Assembly (NCBI GenBank): GCA_002197995.1 | Contig: NGZR01000007.1 | Span: 950,399 to 1,014,398, forward strand | DNA: 64,000 nt | From: Gaeumannomyces sp. JS-464 | Lineage: Eukaryota; Ascomycota; Sordariomycetes; Magnaporthales; Magnaporthaceae | Direction of reading: 5' to 3' | In this document: piece after piece, positions 36,615-47,705 of the stretch | How positions within the stretch are numbered: the first letter of the stretch is position 1 | How the letters are laid out: each line of letters starts with the position of its first letter | Position numbers and translations under genes: made by a program | The notes under the pieces: model-generated | Databases searched by the model: none | What the model saw: only the letters and a program-made list of their open reading frames with translations | What the model was told of the DNA's origin: nothing

Positions 36615-37639
36615 TCACGATGCTGCAGCAACGGGGACGGGGGCAGGCGAGTCCGTATTTACGCTGGGAGCGCTTTGCATCTCGACATCGACCACTCCGT
36701 TGCTGATATCGTCCTTGGATTTGTCGTTGTCGTTGCTGCTGCCGTTGGTGGCATTGACACCAAGAGGGATGGCGACGCCATTCTCCTTGTTGCTCCCGCT
36801 GCCCTCGGCGGAAGCCGTGCCCGACTCCTGTGGAGGTGAGGGCAGGACGCTCTCTGCCTCGGGCTGCGGCCGTGGCGGAGCAGTCCACCGGGGAACCGTC
36901 CACACGACGCCCGTGAAGCTCTTGAGAGTGAAGCCACCCTTGCTCCACTTACGGCACGGCTTGCCCGAGCGGTCCAGGGCCCGCAGGCCGGCGTTGATAG
37001 CACCTTGGTTGGCCTTGGGTCCTAGCTTGTGTGCCCCGAGGCCGTTGGCACGTCCAGGTTCGAGAGTGCCATCGTCGCTGCAGAAGGTTCGAGTTAGTTA
37101 CTGTTCGTGTAGAAAAGCCAGAGGCGTTTTCAAAGGTACGGTTCGTTGAGAACTGTGGTATATACGACGAGGAGATAAAAAGGTTCACCTACAGTCTAGC
37201 CTTCTTCTTGGGGCCTGGTTTACCCCGTACCTTGGCCGTCGGACCGTCGCCCGTTACCGTTCGCCGCCGCGGCGGACCTCTTGACACCCTTCTTCTTGGG
37301 ACCCTCGGTGGGAGGTCCCATGACAGAAGGGGGCGCCGGGGTTCCGCTGGGATTGGGCGTGTTCGGGGTCGAGTCTGATGGAGCGTCTGGGTTGGAAGGG
37401 GGCGCGGCAGCCAGCGTCGACGACGTCGTTGGTGACTCCTTGTCCTTGGCCTGGGTCTCCTCCGTCAAGGACGAGACGCTCGAAGGGTCAACGATCGCTC
37501 GTAGTCTCTCGGGCGGGACGATGAGCGTCACGAGGCCGGGCCTTGTCGGCTCGAACCTGGGCTCGGGTGCTGCGGCAGCCTTGTCAGACTTGCGACGGTC
37601 CTTGGCGGACGACGCGTTTTTTGTCGCTGCCGGTGGCAT
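36615..37639 (-). CDS. ies4: INO80 chromatin-remodelling complex subunit Ies4
   Basis: Small nuclear subunit of the INO80 remodeller. The ATG is at 37639. Exons are 37639-37193 and 37077-36615, with an intron 37192-37078. The N-terminal half carries LVTLIVPPERLRAIVDP and a Ser/Thr/Pro-rich linker. Then comes a basic AKVRGKPGPKKKARL patch. Exon 2 encodes the family core: GAHKLGPKANQGAINAGL, LDRSGKPCRKW, GGFTLKSFTGVVW and VPRW. The acidic, Asn/Ser-rich tail ends AAAS. A frame break at about 37245-37255 fits one extra G in a GGG run (or two lost bases); without repair the frame stops at a TAA at 37220-37222. This is the only break that reads most simply as an insertion. Confidence 0.85.
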
Positions 37640-40523
37640 GGTGTGTTCTGGTAGGACGGAAAATGAAGCCGTCGGCGTGAGCACGCTGGGATTTGAGGGT
37701 GGCGCGGAAGCGACGCGGTGGCAGAGGGTCCAGTGCCCTGGGCAGAGAGATGCAGCGAGGCTCTCGTGCTTTATGCAAGTGTTGGGTGGTCAGGTCGGGC
37801 GGTCGCCGTGGTGGTGGGCAAGCAGGCTGGGGATTATTCAAGACCGGCGAGTGACAAGGTGTACCAAGGACTCTGGGCGATCAGCCTGGGTGAGTTTGTT
37901 GCTAAGTCGCCTTCCCAAAATTGGAGAGGATTACTGGTGCTGGGTATCGGCGATAGGCATGGGCCTGGACTTGAAAATGAAGTGGTGGTGGTAGGCGGAG
38001 ATGGCTTTTTGGTGTTTTGGGTGAGGTTTGTGGAGAGGGTTGGGAGGGAGGAAGGGGATTGAGCAGACATTCGAGGGAAAAAGGTTGGGGCCATGGTCGG
38101 CACCTCCAGCGCCATGAGGGCGAGCTGGAGGATTGCTCGACTTGCTGCTGCGAAGAAATGAGAAGCTCGCGCAGTCGTGGGCCCGCCCCGGGTCAAGCCA
38201 AGCAGGCGGGAGCCGGGAAAAAAAGGGGACGTGCTTTTTGGCAGCGCCTCTTACCCGATTCGGCAGCATATTTCTTTTATTTTTGTCTTTAAATTCCACG
38301 CCCACTCCTAATCACACCTCCACGGAGGCTGTCAACTCGCAGTCGCCCTCACCAGGCTGCCCTTTTTTTTTTTTTTTTTTGCCTTCTCTAACGCCGGGCT
38401 CGAAAAGTCTTGGCTGAGTTCAAGGCGCACGTCGGGGCTAAAATGCTCGCTGTCGCTGAATTCCCTGCTTCTCGATTGAGCTGACTGGGCCCGCCCGTGG
38501 TGTCTTCCCAAAGCATCTCTGTGGTAGCGCCGTTCCCACGGCCGAACCTGGGCAGCAGGGAAGTTTCTCTGATCCAGATGCTTGAGACGGGGCTTTCGCA
38601 ACAAACCAGCCTGACCAATGCACAATCCCTTGTGACCGACCCCTGGATCTCGGCCATTTCGACGCATTTGATCACTTCAAATCGCCGCCCGCCTGCAACC
38701 AAAGCACCGGAAGCAGTCAGACAGACAGACTCGCCATAATTCTGATCTTCGCGTCCCTGGAGTCGGTCTGATGTGAGTGCTCGGCTCAGGCGGAGAGAGG
38801 CTGGCAGAAAAGTATCACGATGCTTCCCGAGCCCCGAACCCCGAGAGCGCCAACAAAGCTGCATCCAAAGCGGGCGTCTCTCCGGATGGGTGCCAAATGG
38901 ATCCACACAGAAGAAACCAGTGGCAGCGGACAATGAAAACCTGGTGTTTCTTTATTTTCGTTTCGCTCCAGCATCCATGCCGCCTACGCGCGGCGACTCG
39001 CACCACCCAACCACCATTTCACCCCTTCTTCCTTCTCCCAACCCGATACGGTGTGAACGCATGCGTTGCAACTGCTTGCTTTTCCCCCGCCAACCATGAG
39101 AACCCAACCCACCCCCCGCATCGTCACCATCTTGTGACTGTGCAGACTGGCGTATTTCTAGAATCTCTCCGACCATCAGTGGCAAAAATATCGACATGGC
39201 TTAGTTGCATCACTCGCTGAGAAACAACTTGGTGCCACCCTTTTTGATCGTGGACGAGGCAACCACACAAATCGAGGCGCCCGACACCAGCACCAAAAGA
39301 CCGTAAAGATATCAGCTGAATCCTGGTGGTTCACATCTGGCTACTGCTCAACAGACCAGGCGGTGAGACAGGCAAAGGCGCTCAAGATTATCCCGTTCCT
39401 AAAGGTACCATGCTCCTCAATCCCGCGCCCGCTACCCTTCGCTTACTTGCAAGGCTACGGTCCGCAATTGCGCCTCACTCTGCCTCGGACCGGGGTGTGC
39501 CGTCGCTGCCATTGGCTTCCGCGGCTTAATCATCACCTCTCATTTGGTCTGTCACGTGATGTATCCTTCCCCTCCCAAGTCAGGAGCCCAAGCTTGGCGG
39601 TTGGGCGAGAAAGAGATCTCACCAAGACGGCCGAGAAGTAGGTGAAAATGCCGCAGAATCTGAAGACCTGTTCGTAAGGCCCCGGCACATATTGCGAGGT
39701 GGTGCTCCTCCTGAGGTTACCACCTGCGTAATCGTGCTCAGCAGTCATCGCTAGAGTAGCCATACTGATCCCGCACCGGTGATTACGCCAGTAATCGGGC
39801 TACAGCTCTCAGGTCGTAGCCCAGCCAGAGCAAGGAGCGGGTCCGGCTCCAAAGTACCGATTCGAACAGAAAGAGATACCTGAAAATGAGAGGAGCTGCG
39901 GTCGAAGAATGTAATTGAGGAAAGATGACGGCGGGAGGCAGAAAAGGGAAATAAGAGACGCTTTGCCAACAACCGATGGTATCTCGCTTCGCCTCTCCTG
40001 TCCACAGGGGTATGCAAGATCAACATGGTTAATAAGTGGCTGCTTGACCTTCCGCCGTTTCGCGAGGAGGGAGCTCTGTTGTTTAGTCCACCCCGACCCT
40101 CTCGCCCAACATACAATACTCGAGACTTTGGGATCAATAAACTTGCGCGTGTCGAGAAGCGGGGCACATGCATCCAGCCGTAATAAGAAGGCCAAGAATC
40201 TTAATGCTTCGCCATTGTGATTGAAACATGGAAAGTGTGATAAATATAACAAATATAATAAATATACATGATTATCCAACCGATCTGCAATGGTGGAAGA
40301 AGTGGGCTAGTGGGCTGGCTTCATGTTGGAAGACCCAAATTGGACAGAGAATTCCGCAGGTGCGGCTGGCCTGATAGTCCGGCCCTGAAACATATCCACC
40401 ATGTGGTCGTCTTTTTTTCCCCCATTGCGGGTGGCTCCGACGTTCAGCAGCAGAATGCTCGGTTTGATGTGCTGTGCTGCTAGTATTGGGCCTTCGTCTC
40501 GCTACAAGACACCCACCTATACA
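37640..40523. other. Intergenic region, about 2.9 kb
   Basis: IES4 promoter and PEX14 3' flank. It contains an 18-base T run at 38363-38380 and an AT-rich patch (AAATAT repeats) at 40238-40268. No gene was recognised. Confidence 0.45.
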
Positions 40524-41874
40524 TTACTGCGCGCTGGTTCCGTTGACCGCCTCTGCCACCGTCCCGTTGGGAGGAGGGGCTGACTTGGCCTCCATGGCCC
40601 TCTGCCAGGCCGGGATGCTGGCCCGAGCGCCTCCGCTTCCGCTTCCGATGCCAAACGCGGAACGGAAAGTGGGTCCATCCTGGGCAGCCTCAGGGCCGTC
40701 GCCGTTGGCCGGCGCGCTCACACCGTTGTTGCTACTAACGCTTGCTGCCACGGCCTGTGATGGCGAAGGCGACAGCTGTGCAGCAGCAGGTGTAACCGAG
40801 GGCCGAATGTAACTCATCCCCATGGGCGGGGTTGACACGTTGGGCACGGCGGCCGAGCTCAGCCTTTGCGAGAGAAGCGTCTTGAGGCTGTTCACCTCGA
40901 CGTTGACCTCCTTGAGCCTCTCGTTGGCGAGCTCCTTCTGGGCATCCAAGGCCTTGGGGATCGACGCCTTCAGGTCCTGGACTTCGTCCCGGATGCGCTG
41001 GGCATCATCCTCGCGCCGCCGGTTGGCAGACTTGAGATCCGTGATGACTGTCTCCAGTTCCGTGAGCGCCGTGTCAAGCCGCTCCGTGCGCTGCTGCTCT
41101 GCAGCTTTGAGCGCGTCCGTGTCCTTGGCCAGCTGCTCCACGAGCGAGAAGGCCCGGTCGAACTGCTCGTCGATCGCCTTCTTGTCCGCCTCAAGCCGGT
41201 CCGGCGTCGGAGGGGCGACCAGGGGGTAGATGTAGCGCTTTTGATTGAGAAAGTAGGCGTTAGATATAAAAAGGCGAAGGAAGGCGATAGAAGACTCCCA
41301 GTGTCCCATATGGACCATGCATTGCCAACTCACCTTGGTCAGCGAGTACACGCCGTAGCCGACGCCGCTCACGACAGTCGCCATGATGAACCAATCCCTC
41401 CAGTCCCTCCTGGGGCATCGGGCGGAGGCTGCTGCCAGCATAAGGTGGGTACTGCTGGGGCTGTTGTCCGTAGTAGGGCTGGGAAGCCTGCACCGGCGCA
41501 CGCGTCGCTACATTCTGCGAGGCAACGGGGGAGACTGCCGGGGGCTCGACACCGACACGGGCCAGGGCGGCGTGAACCTCTTCCTGGGTCAGGTTCTTGG
41601 TCTGGAGAAACGCGATGCGGCTTTCGATCGAGGAAGAGGCGACGCTGGGATCTCGAAGAACTGGACGGCAGCACACGGGTTTTAGTGTCTCGGAACGCGA
41701 TGTGACATCTGGATGGAGTCGTGGTGCTGGGGGAGCTTACAATCGACCTGTGTCCCAAGCGTGTAGCGTTGCTCCTGGAAATGCAACCAAACTCCAAAGA
41801 GTGACATCAAGAGCAGCATAGCGGCAAAATGGATCAACTTACGGCCGAAGCCACGATATCTCTCTGATAGCCAT
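40524..41874 (-). CDS. pex14: Peroxin 14, peroxisomal docking protein
   Basis: Membrane docking factor for the PTS1 receptor PEX5. Proposed exons: 41874-41843, 41747-41741 (7 nt), 41660-41334 and 41237-40524. The N-terminal domain reads MAIRE(D)IVASA, then VDFLRDPSVASSSIESRIAFLQ and KNLTQEEVHAALARVG, matching the PEX14 helical domain. A Gln/Pro/Tyr linker precedes PRRDWRDWFIMATVVSGVGYGVY, the membrane segment. A long coiled coil follows, ending in a disordered Ser/Pro tail. Frame breaks: one G is missing near 41861 (GAG-GAT became GAGAT), and two bases are missing near 41410-41420 (native RPDAPRRDW). Both restore family wording. Exon 2 is discussed under findings. Head to head with NDC80. Confidence 0.88.
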
Positions 41875-42502
41875 GGCGAGGCAGGATGGAGACGCACTCG
41901 ATCTACTGCATACTTTGTCGGTTCGGGGTTGGGATGATCGGTTGCTGGCTTGGGGATGGAAGCTAAGACCACGACGGTGTGGCTGGTCCAGTCTTGCACG
42001 TTGTCCAGGGCTCGGCGCACCGCGGCTCAACGACCCAAGTCGCCTCCCCAGCCATTCATTGTCGCATCCCGCCAATAAAATCGGGGTTCGGCCGAGGATG
42101 CTGGCACTTCGGCACGTGAGTTCCTTCAGGGAAGCGCAGAGAGTGGAGATGTTGGTGTGGGACAGCTCCAGCCAATCAACGGCCTTTCGCATTTTCGATT
42201 GTTTACACATCACTTTCCGACAGAGCAACAACCCCTGGCTCCAAGTCAACACGACCATCCACCACCACCCAAAGGCGGGCGGGCGCATCCGACTTTCTGC
42301 CTCCTTCACGACAAGCTTGCATTGCTTGCGGCGGCTTCCTTACTATTGCAAATATCGTGTCCCTGGTGCGCTTATTGTCGCATAACAGGCGCATTTCTTT
42401 TACTAAATCCTCAGATCGAATATTGCTACGCCGTGTCTTGTGCCCGCCTTCGGATACACTCCGCGCAGCACCCGCCGTTCCGGAATCCAATCCGGGGCCA
42501 TC
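41875..42502. promoter_or_regulatory. Shared PEX14/NDC80 promoter with two CCAAT boxes
   Basis: 628 bases between divergent ATGs. CCAAT pentamers on the plus strand at 42072-42076 and 42172-42176 are exactly 100 bases apart; the second reads CCAATCA, the preferred context of the fungal Hap/CBF complex. No protein gene fits here. Confidence 0.45.
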
Positions 42503-44957
42503 ATGTCGCAAGACACGGGCCTATTTAGCGTCCGCCGGCCTCGAGAGGTATGCTACCCATCATCGAATAGCTTCTATCCACTCACCGCTCCCGAGTCCCT
42601 CAACATGCCCCTCGTCCTAACGCTCGAGTCTGCAGACCCTAGGCAGTCTCAATCTCAACTCAGCGATCCCCCAACCCCACTCGGCGATGAAGCGGAACTC
42701 GGTAGCGGGAGGGGGCGTGCCCTTCTCCAACAGCCATGTCCGGTCCTTGTCCGGGTCCCGGCAATCCCTGGCAATGTCGAGGCCGAGCCAACCCGTCTTC
42801 TCGCGGTCGTCGTCGTCTGGCAACAACCTGGGCGACCTCGGCATGTCGTCGGTCAAGAGGCCGTCGGTCCAAAACAGCACCAGCACGTTTAGGGGGGCAT
42901 TCACCCCGGGAGGGGCCGCCGGCAGGGCATCCGTGGATAGGGACCGTAGGAGCAGTGTCTACCAGCCACCGCGAGCCGCCGCCCCGACCACAGGCGGCCA
43001 CCAGAGCTTCTTCCAGCAGGCGCCGCAGCCGGCCGGCGTCCCCAAAGATCCGCGCCCGCTCAAGGATAGGTCGTACCAGAACCGCATCGGTCAGGAGCTG
43101 CTCGACTACCTGACCCAGAATAACTTCGAGCTCGATATGAATCATAATCTGTCAGAACGTCATCAAATCACCGACGCAGAAGGACTTCAACTACATATTT
43201 CAGTGGCTCTACAACCGTATCGACCCCAGCTACCGCTTCATGAAGAATATCGACCAAGAGGTTCCCCACTACTCAAGCAGCTGCGGTATCCCTACGAGAA
43301 GGGCATCACAAAAAGCCAGATCGCGGCGGTGGGCGGTCAGAACTGGTACACGTTCCTGGGTGTGCTGCACTGGATGATGCAGCTGGCGCAGATGATCGAG
43401 GGCTTTGCGCTCAACCGCTACGCCGACGCCTGCCTCGAGGCCGGTGTCGACACGGTCGGCGACCACATCACATTCGACTTTCTGACAGCTGCCTATGCTG
43501 AGTGGTTGAATGGACGATAGCGTTTCGGAGGAGGAGGCCGACAAGATGCTGGCACCCCATATTGAGACCATGGCGCGGTCGTTCGAGCAGGCCAACGCCA
43601 AGCACTTCCAAGAGCTTCAAATTCTCGAGGCGGAGCACGCAAAGCTGTTGAAGGAGGTAGAGGAGCTGGAAAAGTCTACCCCAGACCCAGCCATCCTCGA
43701 CAGCCACTTCAAGATCATGGAGGAGGACAAGATCAAGTTTGAGGAGTACAACCAGCTTGCGGTTCAGCGGTCCGAGAAGTACGACAGCCGCATCCAGGTG
43801 CTGCAGGAGGAACTGGACAAGGTCATGGTGGAGCTGGCCGAGGCCGAGGAGGAGCGGCGGTCGCTCCAGCAGGCAGTCGACGACCAGGGGATCAGCATGC
43901 AGGATATCGACCGCATGGCATCCGAGCGGGAGAGACTCCAGCGCACCATAGAGACGGCAGCGCAGCGGCTCGAGGACGTGAAGCGCAAGGTGGCCGAGAA
44001 GGAGGTCGAGGCCAGCGCCAAGCTGGAGGAGCTGGAGCGCATGGTGGACCGTTACAACACTGCCGCGTATCAGATCAACCTCATTCCGTCCACGGCGGTC
44101 AACGCCAAGGGCAGGGACCTGGAACTGCACGTGACGGTCAACGAGGGGCCCAGCTTCTCGTCGTCGGTGCAGCAGCAGCAGCTCAAGGGCTCGTACACGG
44201 GTGGGAATATGGAGAACGAGCGCCTGCTGGTGGACCCCGTGACGGGGTACCAGCCGGCCCACGTGCTCAACCTCGACCTCCGGGGCCAGGTTAAGAACAT
44301 GCTGGCGTCGATGAAGAAGGAGATCTCGGAGCGCAGGGGCGTGGCGATGGACACGATGATGAAGGACCACGACCTCCTCGACAGCATTAAGGAGGCCATG
44401 GAGGACAAGCGCAACGAGGTGGAGGCGCTCGAGCACCGGGTCGGGGCTGCCGAGGAGGAGTTTGAGAAGACCAAGGAGGTGACTACGGCGCAGCGCATGG
44501 CGTCGGACGCGCAGATCGAGAAGATGGAGAAGGAACTGGCCAAGATGCGGGCCAGCCTCTCCGAGTCGGTGCAGCTTCTGGAGCAGCGCGAGATGACGAC
44601 CAATATTGAGTGGGTTTTTCTTTTTCCTTTTCCTCCCTGGCCCATTTGCCATCCTGCCTGCTTTACTTTTTTCCTCTTCTTTTTTTCTTCTTTTTTTTTT
44701 CTTTCTCTTTCATCCATCCTGCAGCCCATGTCACTAACCACCTTGCCACAACCAGGTATGAACAATTAACACTCAAGGCCAATGCTCTGCGCGAAGAGCT
44801 GCACACCGAGGTCATGCGCATGCTCAATGACGTGTGCAAGTTCAAAATGCATGTGCAGAAGAGCATAGCCGAGTACGAGGGCTTCGTGACCGAAGAGGTC
44901 GACACGGAGCTGGGGAGCAACGAGATGATGGATGATACCCAGGACATTGACATGTAG
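42503..44957 (+). CDS. ndc80: Kinetochore protein NDC80
   Basis: Microtubule-binding subunit of the Ndc80 kinetochore complex. Exons 42503-42547, 42636-44609 and 44756-44957. Exon 1 encodes [16 protein letters not shown] basic, Ser-rich tail follows (typical Aurora B target region), then the CH domain with [41 protein letters not shown] and [13 protein letters not shown], then [19 protein letters not shown] long coiled coil follows to DTQDIDM. Three frame breaks lie in exon 2: near 43152 (two lost bases, native NLSQNVIKSP), near 43262-43266 (one C lost in CCCC) and near 43507-43512 (two lost bases before [11 protein letters not shown]). The gene is essential in eukaryotes tested, so real decay is unlikely. 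About 735 residues after repair. Confidence 0.93.
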
Positions 44958-47705
44958 CGCAAGTTTTGTTGCATGTTTTGCGAGTGTGTGTCTTATGTGC
45001 GCGGTTCGTGTGCGGCTGGTCTGTTGGAGGCGTTTCTTGGTGGCATGTATATGTCGGTTGGCTGGCTGTTGGGTCTTTGATTTTTCTCACTCTCAGGCGT
45101 TTAGGGTGAGGAGGGGACCAGGCTGCCTCCCCGTGTCGTTGGGATCTTTGGGCTGTCTTGTTGTGACGATTTTCTATATTCGCGAGATACCTACGTAGAG
45201 CTTCGTGTTCTTCTTTTCTTCTTTCTGTTTATTACTTCTCAAGCATACCTCGGCCTCTACTATAGCTGAGAAGACTGGCATGAATTGACGAATCACGGAC
45301 GACGAACTGCATTTTTTGACACTTTCACTGGGTTCGTTCCTCATGGGTTGAGGTCCCAACGGTTGTGGCTTCGGTCCATCAAATTGAGACCTGCTTTTCC
45401 AGCATCTTGGGATGGAGGCTGTGCCCCTCAAGAGCCTCACCTCCTCTTCTTGTGGGTTGCTGGCTGCCTCCACACCCCGCGTGCCCGCGTGACGATGAGA
45501 AAGGCTGAGGCTGAGCATCGTGGCGTCACTTGTTGATGTGACGTCGGCACACCCGACCCGCGCCTGTTTCCAGATCAGGCTATCCTAGTTGCTCATCATG
45601 ATGCCGGTTTTGTGGGCGATTCGTTCGAACTGGAGCACGTTGGCAAGAAAAGGAATGAAGCAAGTAGATGCTGTGTAGAAAGGGTTTTTTTTTTTTTTTT
45701 TTTTTTGCTGAAGGTCCGGAATCCGTCAGGGGCACCTCCCGAGCGCCAGGCAGCGGTGGATCCTCGCCACAAGAACACCAGGAGTTGCCCGAATTGGCCA
45801 ACAAGAACCGCTGCGGGAACGACGCCGTCAAGAGAGCGTCGTCAGCAGCAGCCCGGAGGCGGCACGACTAACAACATATTCATTCCCAATGGTTCTATTA
45901 GTCTGCCCACGTAGCCTCCTGATAACGCATTTCCCCTGCATACCGATCAAATTGCACATTTCGCCCCGTCGAAGAGCGAACCCCTCATTCCCCGCCCGCA
46001 GCCTGCCTCGGGTGAAAGATGTGTGCGGGTACGGCACGCCGAGAGCCTCCATCATGGCGTTAGTCGGTAAATGAACCCCAGGCTGTGTGTAAGCGCAGGC
46101 ATTTGTGTATCTAGTGGTGTGAAGGTAAGTGTGTGGTATATTGGCCTCCGTGCGTGAGCCGCTGCAGGCTGCAAGAGCAATCGGGTGCCTCAGCGCCGGT
46201 ATGTCTTGGCGCGCGATGCCCCAGGGCTGAATGTCATCGGGAATTCCGTCTGTAGATTCCGTGATCATACACTCGACCCAGCTCCCGTGAGCGCCGAGCT
46301 GCATTGGAGAGTGAGAAAATAACGAGAAAAACAAGGCACCTGGCCCGTTCGGAACGAATGAGCCAATGGCAGGCGGCCGGCGCAGTCCGCATTGCATGTG
46401 ACTCTGCAGTGATGCCTAAAAACACAAGACAAGGAACTGCATGGCGTTTTCTCACCGCGTTCAGTTCTGCGGTTGCCGTCAATAGAAGGTGCGTGTCCCC
46501 TGTTCCGAAAGGGAAGCAGCCAGGGCCAATTTGCAGATTCGTTTGGCACCCAAAAATCCTTTGGACCCGGAATCCAGGACACAGCCTAACGCTCTCGTCC
46601 TCCCGAGCCATGCCCAAAACAGTAGCGAGAGCTCCATGCTCGACAGCTGCCTGCCCGCCTTCTGAACTTCTGTCCGGCAAAGCAGTCATCGGCACCAGAC
46701 CCTTGAAAGTCTAAATCCAAAATCGCTCGCGTCACTTTGGAAATGCCACTCAATTAGAGACTGGGGGAATGAGGTATGCGCCGTGTGTAATGAGAGAGGG
46801 CGGGCGGTGGATATGTGGCAGTACAGCCTGCCTGCCCGGCACGTCCCCCACCCTTGCCCATGGCCAGCAGTCCGTGGTGTCCACCCCGCGGCCTCCGACC
46901 TCCAACCAGGAGGCGGCGAGGCTCGGCCGCTTGGAAAGGAACACGCGCGGCATGCGTTACTGCATGCCACCGCCAACAACCCCCCAGCTGGCTAGTCTGC
47001 TTCCTCCTCCACCGATCGTCTGGGCCCTGTCCTTTGCAGGAAGCTGGCTAACGTGTCCAGAGGGTGTTTTCCGTTTTCTCTTTTCTCACTGGGGCTGCGC
47101 GCCAGGCCCCGCGCGATGACTCTTCCGCTCGGGATCATGGTGCTTCCTCAGCTCGGCAAGGGCCAATGTCGGCGCCCTCTGCTTGGTGGTGTGTGACACT
47201 CCCACACACTGCACATTGCACACCTCCCATCACCTATGCACTGCAATCCATGTGCCGGCTAGGCCAGTGCCAGTGCACCCAGGCGGCGGTGGCGGCGCCT
47301 CAACCACAGGGGGGTGTGTTTAACTGGCCGTGGCTGCCTCCCCTGGCCAGTTGAAAGAAGCCGCATTAGTGTGCGCTTTGCGACATGAGAATATAAGATC
47401 CCCTATAATATGTCCATTGCCCTTCATCTATAAAAGACTCGGGGTAGTTCTCACCCTTTGTGTTCCCATCGTCTTCCTCCCCTCCCCATCCACAGCGTCC
47501 ACACATTAGCTGCGGGGAGTGCACCATTCTCTTGACCGACTTCCCGCCAAAGGTTGAGGGGGGGAGAAAAGGAGTGCTTGCTACAGAGGCACTCGAACAC
47601 CCAGCCCGTTTGCTTCCCCTCATTGCTCTCGGCCTCAACACCCTCTTCATCTCTTTGATATCTCCAACATCAATATCTCCCCGCGGAGCGGTGCCAGTAA
47701 CAGCC
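44958..47705. other. Intergenic region, about 2.7 kb
   Basis: NDC80 3' flank and promoter of the BCS1-like gene. A 22-base T run lies at 45685-45706. Open frames are short and lack motifs. Confidence 0.45.

Noticed and set aside
43468..44652. 394-codon frame antisense to NDC80
   Set aside because: Leu/His-rich product that is the mirror of a coiled-coil coding region; no support of its own.
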